Source: Blastobasis lacticolella (lineage: Eukaryota; Arthropoda; Insecta; Lepidoptera; Blastobasidae). Taken from it: a stretch of DNA of 64,000 nt. The stretch is taken from assembly GCA_905147135.1 (NCBI GenBank), contig LR990049.1:8139428-8203427 (forward strand). Direction: 5' to 3'. Made by a program: the position numbers and the translations under genes. Under the pieces are notes generated by a model that saw nothing but the letters and a program-made list of their open reading frames with translations, did not search any database and was not told the origin of the DNA. Each line of letters opens with the position of its first letter. Position 1 is the first letter of the stretch. Of this stretch, positions 11,675 to 23,999 are shown piece by piece.

Positions 11675-13480
11675 GTAAGTGCCCTACGATATGCTAAGTG
11701 CAATTAATCTTTTGAATTCGTGTTATTGAGTGTCCATAATAAATAATTGAAACTCTGTGACTTGTGACGCATAGAAGGAGTGTCCTTTCGAGCAGGCAGC
11801 CATTTTGCCTGAACCGGCGACACGATTTCGCGGCGCGGTTTGCTACCATTCCAAATTTTTGTAATCGGAGATCTATCGATAACCCATGTGTTAAATATTT
11901 CGGCCAGAACTTTAAAATACTGAGTACTATAATTTTAAGTGTTCTTCTAAAGGACTTTTCTGAGTAAGTTAGCTTTTTGGGTCTTCTTACATTACAGGTA
12001 CATTCCTCGTAGGTAATTATATTTTTGGATTTATACGAACTCGTTACGCCTTTGTAAGCTTTGTGTTATTCATAAGATAAATGCCATTTGTTCAGTAACT
12101 GGTGCGTGGGCATGTCAATTAGTCAATTTGAAGCCGTTTTCATCACATAACCACGAACCATACTAGTGCGTCGTAATTTCGCCGTGCGTAGTCATGCCGT
12201 TATCTTGGTCGATACGATAACTAGGTACATTGTGTCATTCAAGTTGCTATGTGCCGAAGCTTTGTAGAAAGTTAATTATCTGGCCACTAAGGCTCGCAGC
12301 CATTTCACTGACTTTAGATGATTCATCATAGAATTTCCGTCGAGTGACTAGTGCAAGGTAAGTTGTAACCGTGTGACACGACCCTATGTGCAACGCCTTT
12401 AGACGCGATTGGCACGTGCGTGACATTGAGGCAGGAGATACAATGCTCATACAATGCTCAAATGGTCAGATTACTACTGTATAGTTTCTATCCAAGAATG
12501 ACATAATTATAGCTTTAAAATTGATTAATGAAATACAGATGCCATATTTACAGTAAAATCTGTAGTAGTGATCATTCTCATATCAGTACCGCTAAAAAAG
12601 TAATAGATACCTCTTTACACAAAGCTAAATTTCTTTTGAATGATGTAAAACTATTTTTGGTGAATAGTTTAATAATTCCATTGGATTGCCAATGGAAATG
12701 GTAACAAATATCATGTTTTGTAATATGCTAATTGTTAATTGTTTTTTTTTAACAGATATTTACAATTAAACCATGAAACAAAAATATGTTGATGATTCAA
12801 TATTATATGTTCATATAATGTACAACGTGAGGACAGTAAAAACATTTCTCGGGCTTCATTCTGCTGCTTTTATCCCACTAGGTAGGGTCGGCCCAAAATG
12901 TTACTGAGAGCTATCTTGTAATTTTTTTTATCTTAATGTGTTACCATTCAATGTTGCCTCATGTTAACCCTCTTTGGGCATGCTGTTGAGAGCACAGAAG
13001 CGCAACAGGAAAAGCTGCTACCATTTTCCTACCCATGGAGGTTAGCTGGTTAATCACTATGACTTTAGTCACCTTTTTACAACATCCACAGTTGAGGGGT
13101 TGGTGTAATTCTAATCTTCTGGACTTTAACTGTTTTACTATCGTTACTTTATTCGTGTTTTATAGGATTGTCTTACTATACATACATACATAAAGCTCAC
13201 GCCTCCATTGCACAAAAGAGACTGACTGCACAGGCCGAGACTACACAATACCCATATTTTACTTATACCATAATATATATTTGGGTTTATTGTTTGGAAT
13301 TATACAAGATTTTGTCCATCGGCATAGTCTAGTTTGTATCTTTCCTCAAGGTTTCAGGATGTTCAAATAAAATGTAATTGAAATATGTCATTAAAAATGT
13401 ACCAAAAGGACAACCTTCAAATATATTAGCATAGATGTAAGAAATTATTCCTGTTTCTTATAGCATTAGCAAATAAGTAA
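11675..13480. other. Probable 14-3-3 leader intron; nothing coding seen
   Basis: AT-rich, with short ORFs lacking family features. Anonymous repeat-like text around 12840-13140 has no protein similarity that I recognise. Confidence 0.4.
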
Positions 13481-13559
13481 TGCTACTGCATACACTTATT
13501 CTTTGGTGCATCTTGGTAGCCTAGCAACTGGGGTGTTCTAGGGTTTGAAGTAAAAAAGC

Positions 13560-13925
13560 AATAGGTGGGTAGGGTGGCACGAGGTAGGCGCCTAGGCGGC
13601 GGGCCGGGTGCGGTCGGGCGCTGCACGCGGGTTGGGGGTGTGCGGCGGGGGTGCGGGGGGTGTGCAAGCGTCGCGCTAGTCGTATTTCGTCTGGAGTGTT
13701 TATCCCGCGTCGGCGGATCAATACCGGTGGCGCAGTGACGGTAGCTGGGCGGCGGCGCAGCGGCGGCGAGAGCCACTGCCTACCAGCGGGTCTGAGTCTG
13801 TGAGATGCTGTCAAACCGCACGGTCGCCAAGTCGATGTCGCGTAGCTCGTGAGGGTTGCTCTTTGAGCCACTTAGGAGTTTCTATATTGCGCCAGTGCGC
13901 TTCTAGGCCTCTATTTAAGGTGCGC
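13560..13925 (+). promoter_or_regulatory. GC-rich island, candidate second promoter of 14-3-3 zeta
   Basis: A sharply G-rich CpG-containing stretch (13560-13800) sits within AT-rich DNA just upstream of the first coding exon. A possible donor TTTAAG|GTGCGC occurs at about 13920. Long ORFs on either strand here are low-complexity artefacts of GC content. Likely an alternative promoter or first exon. Confidence 0.4.
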
Positions 13926-14076
13926 GTTATTATAAATGATGACAAATACCCATTTGTGAATCGCTACGGCGATAGTGATTTATAACGATTAGTCTTTCTG
14001 AAAATTACTAACTCGTGGAACATCGTCAGTTTTCGGAAGATTTAAGACTTGATCAGGGATTTCTAAATCATTACAG

Positions 14077-15980
14077 GGGCGTCAGTGAAATAGTCCTCTC
14101 CCATCGTCTACGATGTCGGTCGACAAGGAGGAACTGGTGCAACGCGCCAAGCTCGCGGAGCAAGCTGAGCGATATGACGACATGGCGGCCGCGATGAAGG
14201 AGGTAACGGAAACCGGCGTCGAACTCAGCAACGAGGAAAGAAACCTGCTTTCCGTTGCTTACAAAAATGTGGTGGGCGCCCGACGATCGTCATGGCGAGT
14301 TATCTCCTCCATTGAACAGAAAACCGAAGGATCGGAAAGAAAACAACAGATGGCTAAAGAATATAGGGTAAAAGTAGAAAAGGAGCTCAGAGAAATCTGC
14401 TATGATGTTTTGGTAAGATTATTTTCTAAAAATCGTGTTTTTAAGTTAAGAATTTACGTATTATAATGGGGTTTAGTCGGTAACCGCTGTCGCCTACGCG
14501 GGTGACGTCATGATATTTGCTTGACGCTAATTCGAAAGATGATGCAAGCGACTATTTGTCGTGGTCATTTTCTTCGCGAGAAATATGATTTGCTAATGAT
14601 GGGCGTTATAACGTAGCATGTGATGAGAATATGGGCTACGGAGGGCGGGCGCGGCCCACCCGCGGGGCGAGGGCGGGTGACGTATTGCGCCGCGTCACTG
14701 CGCGCGCTGCTAGCCCGACGTTCATTGCCCCATCCCTTACTTTTCTACTACTAATTACAAACAACTCAATATATTGAAATGTTTAATTGAATTGAATTTG
14801 AATTGATATACAATTATTATTTTAACTTACACAGGCTTTTCTTTTCAGGGTTTACTTGACAAGCACCTAATTCCTAAGGCTAGTAATCCAGAAAGTAAAG
14901 TATTTTACCTAAAAATGAAGGGAGATTACTACAGGTACCTCGCAGAAGTGGCCACAGGAGAAACCAGAAATTGTGAGTACATGAATTTATTATGGAGTGA
15001 AGATAATTCTGACAATATTGTACTGATTGTATTGACAAAACTTGTATCAATAAAGAAGATAGTTTGCTAACACCCCTTTATATTACAGCTGTTGTAGAGG
15101 ATTCACAGAAAGCATACCAAGATGCTTTCGAGATCAGCAAGGCGAAAATGCAGCCCACACATCCAATAAGGCTGGGTCTGGCGTTAAATTTCTCCGTCTT
15201 CTACTATGAGATATTAAATTCACCAGACAAAGCGTGTCAGCTCGCCAAACAGGTCATTATATAGTGTCAGATTCATGTAGGCTCTGTGCTGGCTGGCGAG
15301 GCAGGAGGGGGGGGTGTCCCGGGTTTCCGCTCATCCGCGCCCTGGCATTAACTTGCTTGCTTGTCCCCAGCCGTCGTGGAGGACTCGCAGAAGGCATACC
15401 AAGAGGCGTTCGACATTGCTAAGGCCAAAATGCAACCAACTCATCCCATCAGACTTGGTCTCGCGCTCAACTTTTCCGTATTTTATTACGAGATTATCAA
15501 CTCCCCAGCCCGGGCGTGTCACTTAGCTAAACAGGTTTAAAGATACGCATATTTGATCTGCAGTGTGGAAACGTCGTTTACATAGTTTAACTATAACTAA
15601 CCGAAAAGTCTAGTTAGTTTGCATGAAACTATTGTTTCTTTGTTTGAAAGACTAATTCTGACGCATGGCCATGTTAAGACCGTTAACACTTTAATCCTCG
15701 ATCCAGCCAGTATAGAGTGTTAATTGTATATTATTGTATATTTATAACTGCTAAGACAGGTGATATATTAAAGCAGTTATATTTGAAGGGTTGGAGTTAA
15801 TGTATGTGTCGGTGGTGTTGGCAGGCATTCGATGACGCGATCGCCGAACTGGACACACTGAACGAGGACTCGTACAAGGACTCGACGCTGATCATGCAGC
15901 TGCTGCGGGACAACCTGACGCTGTGGACGTCGGACACGCAGGTGGACGGCGACGAGCCGGCGGAGGGCGGCGACAACTAA
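14077..15980 (+). CDS. 14-3-3zeta: 14-3-3 zeta phosphoserine-binding adaptor
   Basis: 14-3-3 zeta dimers bind phosphoserine/phosphothreonine motifs in many cytosolic signalling proteins. Coding exons are 14113-14412, 14849-14972, then 15089-15252 or 15371-15534, then 15825-15980; all GT-AG with matching phases, giving 247 residues. The start codon at 14113 follows an acceptor at 14076, so the exon has a short leader. Visible hallmarks are [20 protein letters not shown], the signature [11 protein letters not shown] and the second signature [19 protein letters not shown] with LNFSVFYYE. It ends [13 protein letters not shown] plus an acidic tail. Intact and strongly conserved. The two versions of exon 3 are alternatives: joining both would duplicate the same helix segment. 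Confidence 0.98.
15089..15252 (+). CDS. 14-3-3zeta: 14-3-3 zeta exon 3a (mutually exclusive)
   Basis: A 164-nt exon encoding residues 142-196, with acceptor ATTACAG and a weaker donor CAG|GTCATT. Compared with exon 3b it carries D153, E156, S158, L184, D188, K189 and Q192. It lies 118 nt upstream of 3b. Confidence 0.93.
15371..15534 (+). CDS. 14-3-3zeta: 14-3-3 zeta exon 3b (mutually exclusive)
   Basis: Same length and phase as exon 3a, acceptor CCCCAG and donor CAG|GTTTAA. Seven substitutions relative to 3a: E153, D156, A158, I184, A188, R189 and H192. All other residues, including the [13 protein letters not shown] groove segment, are unchanged. Drosophila 14-3-3 zeta is known to use mutually exclusive exons at this place. 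Confidence 0.93.
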
Positions 15981-17710
15981 CCGCCGCCGCCGCCGCCGCC
16001 ACCCCAGCACACGCATTTGTTCTCATCGGTGTTTTATAAGAAAACGAGTAACATTCGAGAACGTCGCGCGGCGCGGGCCCTCAGCCGCTGTGCGAGCCGT
16101 CGCTTGTAAAAAAATGTTAAAAATGTCGTTCGCAGCGGACCTTCACGTTCCGTCTAAAATTATAATGTTACGTGTCATCTTTGACGGTTTTGTATTTCTG
16201 TATTTACACTGGATTACAGATATCGAGCTGACCTGATGAATATAAATATTTATAACTTAAGTTATTAAAAATTACGGTTTCTTAAGTTAAAGGTGTTTTC
16301 CTTTCAATTAGATAATCATAACAGCCTGGTCGGCCCCCGCAGTAACATTCCTCTCGCCGCATGCCCGCAGTGAAATGAAGTTATTATGGTGAATGTTATG
16401 AAATTACAATTAGACATTTAAATTTGTTAATTACGCCCAATGACCCAATAAAACTTTAGATAATCATCAATAAATCCACAAAAATGTAATGGCTGTTTTA
16501 AAATTAGGGCACAAAAAACTTGTTAGTGTCTATATATGTGGTTTTTGTGATGTCCTCTTACAAAATTTTTAATATTATCCAACTTGATGTTGACATTAAC
16601 CATTTTGTTGTGCCCGTCACTGATTTAATTATAGCATTCTGAATTTCAGGCATTTATTAGCAAAATAGTTTTGTGATGGACAAAATATTGTAACATTTCT
16701 GCTGCATTTTATCAGCCATTAATCTATTATATTTTTCATGTTTTCACCAATAAACTTTTGTATTAAATACAATTTTAGTTTTAGAATCAATATTTAAATA
16801 AACCGCCACCTATTAACCCCAAAAAGATGTTTATCTAACAGCGACGACCTATGCGAGAAGTGAGCCTATTCAATACCGATTCTGGGTGTTGCTGTTTTTA
16901 CTGGAACCGCACAGTCTATATTTTAGACAAGCTAAGAATCAACGACTATGTTACCACTCGAGTCCACAAAGCTTTTCTCGCATTATTGATTTCGAGCACA
17001 TTTTCGAGACGGGGCCTGCAGTGAACTATTTCTATGAAAAAATGGTACATACACATCCAAGATAGATAGGTATACTCTTTGCTCGCAAAACTGGCTCACC
17101 TATTTTCGCACAAAAATACAAGAGATACGTTCGCCCCCCCCCCCCCTTTTTTCTACTTTTAGTCTTGTTAATATCTCCTCCCAATAGGCCATTAGTACTG
17201 TACAGGTATTGCTTCTGATGGGCCCGTAGTTTTTTCTCGTATCGTAATGGCAGAATTGCAGATGTTACATGTATTGATTTTGCTGGAAATATTTAGTTCC
17301 AATTGTTGACGATAGGCGCCACACGTCGAGTAGAGAAGGAGCTAGTGTTTTCATTACGCAGCTCATCGAGGCTGATGTCACACGAGCAAAATTAGTTCGG
17401 AATTAATGTACCTCATGGATTTAAACTTCGTAAATTGTACATGATTGTACCTCGCTCGTTTGACGTCAAACCTATCCTATATCCACTCTTCAGCCTGCTG
17501 ACTGAAGAGTGATTTTTTTGTTTGCTTGAACGCACTAATCTCTTTTATATTCATTTCGATTGTGATAGTGTGTGTGCGCCAAGGAAAAGTAGGATTCCAG
17601 TGTCGTTTTCCCACGGAGACCACCCGCATGCCTGGACACGAAGCAGTTAATGCAGTTAATTTCTGTATGGGTCTGGGTGTTAATAAGTATGTAATTTATA
17701 AAGTATTTAA
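15981..17710. other. 14-3-3 zeta 3' UTR and intergenic DNA
   Basis: AATAAA at about 16447 and 16751 are candidate poly(A) signals. Beyond about 16800 nothing coding is seen. A poly-C run lies at 17137 and a 10-bp perfect hairpin at 17484-17511. Confidence 0.5.
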
Positions 17711-17712
17711 GT

Positions 17713-17884
17713 AAAGACGTTCAGTAGAAAGAAATTCGTACATTGACCTTGAGCGTAAATACATTTGCATCACGCTCGCAGAGTCGTGCCTTTGAATCGC
17801 GCGAGCAAATATATTTACGTAGAAGCCATAGAGACTGGTAGTAATAGGTCAATGTACGAATTTCTTTTTACTGAACGTTTTTGC
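17713..17884. mobile_element. MITE with about 37-bp terminal inverted repeats
   Basis: The left arm (17713-17749) carries ACGTTCAGTAGAAAGAAATT and CGTACATTGACCT. The right arm (17846-17884) is its reverse complement with about two differences. An inner pair, GTAAATACATTTGC and GCAAATATATTTAC, forms a second inverted repeat. About 170 bp, noncoding, so non-autonomous. Confidence 0.85.
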
Positions 17885-17929
17885 TTTAGTATCAGTTGTA
17901 CCCTAGACGGTTATGGGCTCAAGCCCCCC

Positions 17930-19750
17930 CATCATCATCTGATGCCCAAGCCAACTTCACCTGCACGTGGTCCCCCTGCTGGTAGACTGACGAGATTCTG
18001 GCGAATCGGTTGACCCTCACGGTTTGTACGGGGCGGATGGGAGTTGCTACACATAAAAAGCCAAAATCCCACCAAAAACAAGGAAGGTCCAAAACAAAAA
18101 GCCCGACATGAATAGGCGCCGCATAACGACGTACGGTGGGATCGCCCTACTTTTGTCTTAAAGTGGGTTAGGGCTACCGGGCCAAGGGCGTACTCAGGTA
18201 AAGAAGCTAGCCCAAAGAAAATCTGCTACGCTAGTTTAAATATCGGCACGCTGGCCGGGCGCGTGCTGTCTGTGTCGTTGGCAATCTGAACGGTCATGTG
18301 GGTGAAAAGTGTGAGAAGTTTGGGCGTGTTCACGGCGGTTTTGGTTTTGGGAACCGTATCGCTAAAGACGAAGAAATTTTGTGGCTGCCGATCTGGCCGT
18401 CGTGAACATGTATTTCTAAAATAAATCCGAGTATCTGATCACCTACAGATGTGGGGGAAAGCCACTCAGATCGATTACCTACTTTCTCACTCGGAGAAAC
18501 AATATTGGCAAAGTGGCCACCTGTAAACTCATACCCGGAGAGTCTCATTGCACTACACCGGGTCCTTGTGATGGGAGTTCACACCTGCGCGTGAAGCCCC
18601 GAGCACCTGCGCATGAATACCGGGACGTCTGGGAGTCGACGCCTAACCCAGTGGTGGTTCCTTGAAGGTATCAAGTCCCATAAGTTCGCTGCTGGTTGTA
18701 ACGATTTTGACGGTGAGCGACAGACAGTGAACCTGTTCAACAACTCTGGGACAGGACTCGGGCAGCTATCGTATAGGCGGCGAGAACGGCGCTGGGTGTG
18801 TCTAGCGGCCGACGCAGGCTAGACAAAGAGACCTAGTGGTGGAACGGCAACGTCCAGAGGGAGATTAGGGCGAAGAAAGCCCTCTTTAAAAAGTGGCAAG
18901 CGTCCAGATCTCCTGAAGACCATACTCCATATAGGGATGCCAAACGTGCCACCGAACGAGCGGTAGCCAGAGCTACTTACCTACGTCTTTTGTACGATAA
19001 TTTCGAATCGTCTGAGGGGTCTCATTCACAAGTCACAAGTTCACAAGTCTCATTTACAAGTTGGCACGATCGAGGGTCAAAGCGGCACAGGATATTTCCA
19101 TGTGTCGCTGTGTAATGCCTCACGGTACGCGACGACCGTTCGGTAATGGAGAGATAGCGCTCGTATTTCTAAGAGCTGCTGAATAAGCAGCAAAAAGAGG
19201 TGCAGCCACCTCACCTCCAATCGAATCAAGGACTCATATCACCACATGATGTCAAAGCCTGAATATACGCGGCTTGGGCCTAATGGAGGTTACAGATGTC
19301 AGTGAACCCAAAATGCCGATAAAAGAAGAGATAAGTCTATAAGAGCATCACTAGACCTGCTCTCTTATTCGGCACCGAGACGTGGTCCCCTATTAGAGCG
19401 ACACAAGTAGAAGCTGCGTGTCACGGAGATGAAGATGCTGTGGTGGATGTGTGAAGTTTCACGCAGAGATCGTCCGAAACGCCCACATTCGCCTCTGCTT
19501 CCGCGACATCACGGATAATCTGCAAGTGTGACGCCTTCGACGGTATGACCACGTCTTGCGAATACCGGCAAACTACGTAGGGAACAAATGTCTGGCCATA
19601 TTATGCCACCTTCGCCAGGCACGGAAAGGAGAGGCCGGTCCATGCAGCGATGGTTAGATGTCGTTAAGATCGACATGCGTGCCAATAAACTCAACACCAA
19701 GGATGCCGAAGACCGAGCGAAGTGGACCAAGAGGTGCAATAAATCGGACC
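17930..19750 (+). pseudogene. Decayed RTE-like LINE
   Basis: Fragmentary protein similarity in shifting frames. NIGTLAGR (near 18240) resembles the endonuclease start; GNLNGHVGEKCE with GRVHGGFGFGNR (near 18275-18350) is the endonuclease D-LNGH block; REIRAKKALFKKWQ (near 18860) is the linker before the RT; LLFGTETWSPI (near 19355) and YVGN-CLA near 19570 with EDRAKW near 19710 are C-terminal. Many stops and frameshifts; the central RT is largely lost. The short ORFs across it are not genes. Confidence 0.7.
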
Positions 19751-19810
19751 TCTAGCCCTTGCGTGCCTCGCGAGAGCGAAACCGGGATTTAACGCCAGGA
19801 TAATGACGGT

Positions 19811-19870
19811 GAGCTATCTAGTACTCTACACCCATAGTACCTACAAGCTTTTCTTAGAGGGCTAGATGAT
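19811..19870 (+). mobile_element. SINE family A tail fragment
   Basis: CTATCTAGTACTC, ACCCATAGTACC, CAAGCTTTTC and GGGCTAGATG match the 3' part of SINE A copies; head absent. Confidence 0.55.
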
Positions 19871-20699
19871 TTTGTTTAAATGTCTCGCTTACTTTCGCGG
19901 TAAATATCAATGCAATAGGTACCTAAATTCAATTCTTCCTCGTCGCCACCAAAGTGAAGATGTGCGAAGCGGAGAGGAGAGATGTTATAAGTACATGTTG
20001 GGGTATCAACCGAAACTTTGCGGATATGGGTACCTATCTACTGGCCACTGGTAAGAGCTGAGCTAAATACGATTCTCGAAGGATCTATGTCGTGCCGGTT
20101 GGCACACGCCGTTCATCACCCATCATTCATCATCGTCATTGTTCATTGCTCTTGGTACCGTCCAGCTCACTTATGTTGATGCCGCAGTGATGCCATTATC
20201 TTTCCAGTCCAGTGTCTTGGATACATACCTAAATGATTTCGTTTGGAGATATGACATTCTTTACTCACCGCAATTGGATGGGTTTAATTAGGCTGCACCT
20301 ACTTGGATAATCAATTTGGGGTTTTCGTTAGACATCTCAACACTTGATGTGTCGATAGTCTTCGTATGTAGTTTTGGCAGAGTTAGGTATATGCCATGCT
20401 GTAGAGAAAAAAATTTACCTACTTAGACTAAAGGGGACCGTCTGAATTGTATGGACCCCAGCCTATATGACCAATATGTTGAGAGGTAGAGGTCGAGGTT
20501 CGTTAGAAAGGTTTTTTATATTCTACAACTTTTACAATGGCGAAAACTCGAATCGCCGTGGAATAAAGTTACGGTAAATTAAAATAAAGTTCATTTTGTA
20601 CTGGAGCGATTTCAATTTAAATGTTTTTTTTATTACTATGGTAAGAATTGTTGAATCGGTCCGGGACAAAAGTTAAAGCTAAAATATATATTTTTAATT

Positions 20700-20840
20700 T
20701 AACTTTTTATTGTTTTTGTGAGTGACGATTTGCGAAAGGCTGCGGGTGGATGCTGGATGCGGCAAGCCGAGGACATTGGCCTAAATTGGGGAACTAAAGC
20801 AGTGAATAGTCTACTATAGGCTAATGATGGTGATTAAACG
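20700..20840 (+). repeat. LINE 3'-end fragment
   Basis: GGTGGATGCTGGATGCGGC, AAGCCGAGGACATTGG, a GAA-TAAAGCAGTGAATAG block and CTATAGGCTAATGATGGTGA follow the typical lepidopteran LINE ending (R-GCAGGAC... CAGCAGTGGACGT... GGCTGATGATGATG), diverged. Confidence 0.55.
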
Positions 20841-20889
20841 TTTTAATTACTTACAGCATTATTTAATTTATTTCCGTCATTACTTACCT

Positions 20890-21480
20890 ATTATTAATGT
20901 GTCGGAGACGTGTCAGACTTCTGTCGGGATGAAATTATAGAACCAACAGCATCTTCTCGTGTTATGGATTTTATAAATTCTGTAAGTGGTGATGGTGCGC
21001 GCGTCGAGTTGATGCCTGGTGGCGGTTTTCTTCTTTCGTCTCTCTCAGTGTGCAGGTGGCTAGCTTGCGCGATCCGTAGCGATGTTCGGGTATTACCGGC
21101 CTTCACAAAGAGGGTAGTGGTCCGGGATTCAGCGCGCGGTGCAAATCGCGATGCAAAGGTAGCAACATGGTCGCAACTACGCTGCCGTGAGTTACCGCCA
21201 TTTGGCCCAAGTTTCAGAGCTACAGACCGGCAAATTACGTAGGAAACACATGTCTGGCAATGCCACCCCTGCCAGGGAAGGAGAAGCCGGCTCAGGAAGC
21301 GAAGTTTTGACTCTCCAATTGTGCCAATAAACTCCACCAATGATGCACAAGACCGAGCGAAGTGGACTAGGACTCGGCGGACCCCGGGCCTTCGATTGAT
21401 AAAAAAAACGGAACCCGCCGCCCGGGCCGGCAGCACCAGGGATGGGGGCTTGAGAATCAGCTGGGGGTAGAAGACTGTAC
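20890..21480. pseudogene. Second RTE-like LINE C-terminal relic plus unrecognised ORF
   Basis: From about 21230 onward the + strand repeats the C-terminal text seen at 19560-19740 (CGGCAAATTACGTAGGAAAC, then a GCCAATAAACTCCACCAA block and GACCGAGCGAAGTGGAC). Upstream, 20910-21242 is an open frame of 110 codons (+) overlapped by a longer one on the - strand; I recognise no family in either. Confidence 0.5.
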
Positions 21481-21499
21481 AGTACCTATGGATCAGCGC

Positions 21500-22769
21500 C
21501 AACGCCGATGGCCTAATTTAAAACCTTTTTAGAACTAGCCTAGCGTCATGAATAATTAAGATTGAGAAATGAAAATAGTATCAAAAAACGTTAAAATATT
21601 TGTTCTTCACCAGAACACAGTTTTCCTTCATATGAGACATACCTAACATCCTGTAGTCCACGCAATAGAAGTCGCGGGCGCAGCTAGTTTTAAAATATTT
21701 TTCTAGGTCTTTGAGACGCATAAATCTTTTAAAGAGCTCCAACTTACAACCACCTGTTTTACAACTACAAGATAATTATTGAGTTCTCACATGAAAGAGT
21801 TTAACGCGAGCGACGACGCCCCCGTTGATGTCTTTTATATGAATTTAATTAAAATTTGTTTTTAAAGTTTACCAGTTTTTTATTGCTCTAATTTAGAGCT
21901 CAGTTAAAGGGTTAAAGATTAGTGTACATAGACACATTAATGCATACATACATACTTACATACAGTCATTAAAATTATGACTTACAAAAGGGTTCAACGT
22001 GAGGGAGACCCCCGCCCCCGGTTGATGTGTTTTATATGGGTGTACCTAATTATAATTTAAACCTAAGTATAAGTAGTTTTCTATTACTCTAATTTTGAGT
22101 GCGGTTAAAGGGTAAAACATGCCTAATATGCATGTTCCTTACCCGAACGGTAGAAATGGAACCCTGTTACAAACTATTTGCCGTCTGTCTGTCTCGGGGC
22201 TCTATCCTAACAAGTACACAATTAAAATTATTGTAGAATACGTGTTTTGAACATGGCCGTTGGTTGTATTAACAAACGAATATAAAAATACAAATAAATA
22301 TAAAAAATTAACATATGAAATTCGATTTTATCAATATTACTACCCGGATGTAGGCATATTTCTTCCGTTTGAACTTCATCGTGTATGTAAACTAACGCGG
22401 AGTACATTTAATTCCGTGGCATTAGATAGCAAGTTTTAGGCGCGGTTGCTCAACACTTTTTTTACGTTGACTACAAGGTTAAGTTATGGTTTAAATAAAA
22501 TTCACTGGATTTTAAATTTTAAAAGCGTTGCTGAAGCAGTTGTTATCGCAAGTTAAGCGAAGTGGAATATTATTATGATCGACCGTTAACTTGTAACAGA
22601 AGTAAAAAATAACTAACAATAGATATATTTCAACCTTTACTATAGGTAGTGTACGAGCAATCAACGAGCAATGTCACGTGCCCCGGGGTAGGAGAATTCA
22701 AGACAAATAAACTTGCGTTACGTTTATAAAATTATAAGTACTTACAAAACTATTTATTAAAAAAATCAC
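21500..22769. other. Intergenic DNA with a diverged direct repeat
   Basis: Segments 21780-21930 and 21980-22120 share ATGA/CAAAAGAGTT-TAACG, GTTGATGT-TTTTATATG, TATTACTCTAATTT-GAG and GTTAAAGGGT. AT-rich and noncoding. Confidence 0.5.
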
Positions 22770-23925
22770 TCATACATTGTTTCCGATTTCCGAACTAGAG
22801 CCAAATATTTTCCTTATTCTAGACAAGAAGACAACATATAATAAGGGCCGTATCAGAACCGTCAATAAACAAGCACTACTAAAACTTAAACTTAATATTG
22901 TATTAATGTCATTGCTCCACTGGGGTAGTTCCACTTTCATTATGTTATAGTCACTTTCTGATCCTGAATAAACACTATATTCACTGAGAAAAGAACGTGG
23001 AGCACAAAATACAACTTGAACCACGATCAGCCACAAAGATAACTTTAACGCGGATTTTAACTCACAGTTATCTATATCGGCAAATAGTTTCTTCGATTTA
23101 AGTTTAACGATGATTATAGCACAACAAGTAGTCACTATAAACAATGGTAGAAATGAAGTGAACATTGCGAGCATATAATGCATGTTAAGTCTATGATCAG
23201 AATCCAATGTGCAGGCGACAACACCATTTTTCTGGTAAACTGTAGAAGACAGTACAAATTCGGGTACGCTGAGGGACGCAGAAAGGGTCCACACAAAAAC
23301 GGTTGGTAGAATCGTTGGTATCGTCTTCGTGGCAATACGATAATCTATGTTCATGCTTCGAGGTGGTGTAGATGAATCACTGTTGGCCACTAAGCTGTGG
23401 CTCGACGATCTTATCTCCTCATCATCGTTCGCTTTTTTAAACCGTCGCGTTGAGGCTTTTCTTTGAAAATTAATAGTGGCGATTGTATGTAGAGCTATGG
23501 CCATGACCAAATACAAGGTCGCAGTGGACGTGAAAACTGTTAATCCTTGATATGCTGTACAGCCCTTCGAGCCGAATCGCCATGTTCTCGAGTTGGAAGA
23601 CCATAGTTCCGGTACAAGCGTCACTCCCATCAGGGTGTCTGCCAAGGCCAACTGTGTGATGAGCGAATATAGACCTGAAAATAAAAGGCACCGTTAGTTA
23701 TTATATATGTAGGCAAGGGCATTAATTATTATTCCCTGTGAACCAGTTTGACGAAGTGGAAGGAGGAATATAATAAGTTGATAACATACCGGTGTTATGG
23801 TGTTTGAAGAGTGCCGCCACCACGGCGCAGTTGGCCAACGCGCCGACGCCGGCGGCGGTGAAGAGGAAGGCGGCGAGCGCGAGCGGCGGGAGCAGCGGGT
23901 CCGGCGCGGGCCCCGGGAGCGGCAT
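22770..23925 (-). CDS. Class A (rhodopsin-like) GPCR, peptide-receptor type, orphan
   Basis: Seven-helix receptor, two exons on the - strand: 23925-23790 and 23674-22770 (GT-AG, one Gly codon split), 346 residues. Exon 1 has a short N-terminus and TM1 (LALAAFLFTAAGVGALANCA). Exon 2 has TM2 (LITQLALADTLMG), ECL1 WRFGSKGC with the conserved TM3 cysteine, TM4 (FVWTLSASLSVPEF), an ECL2 cysteine in VVACTLD, TM5 (SFLPLFIVTTCCAIIIVKLK), TM6 (VVQVVFCAP) and TM7 (CLLTVLIRPLLYVV). The DRY motif after TM3 reads HTIAT and NPxxY reads RPLLY, so canonical switch motifs are missing. A - strand AATAAA lies just past the stop. Ligand unknown; I cannot assign an orthologue. Confidence 0.88.
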
Positions 23926-23999
23926 GGCGCGGACGCGGTGCCGCGATGGCGTCAGGCGCCCGGGAACGTGGCGGGATCAATGACTCTCGGACTACGCGT

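Noticed and set aside
13483..13871. Overlapping 97- and 116-codon - strand frames rich in Pro, Arg and Ala
   Set aside because: Artefacts of the GC-rich island; no domain, no homology pattern, two frames equally open.
17484..17511. 10-bp hairpin CACTCTTCAG...CTGAAGAGTG followed by T-run as a terminator
   Set aside because: Intrinsic terminators of this kind are bacterial; in an insect genome there is no basis for the call.
20894..21502. 202-codon - strand open frame
   Set aside because: Its first part is antisense to an RTE-like LINE C-terminus, so the frame is not a single gene.
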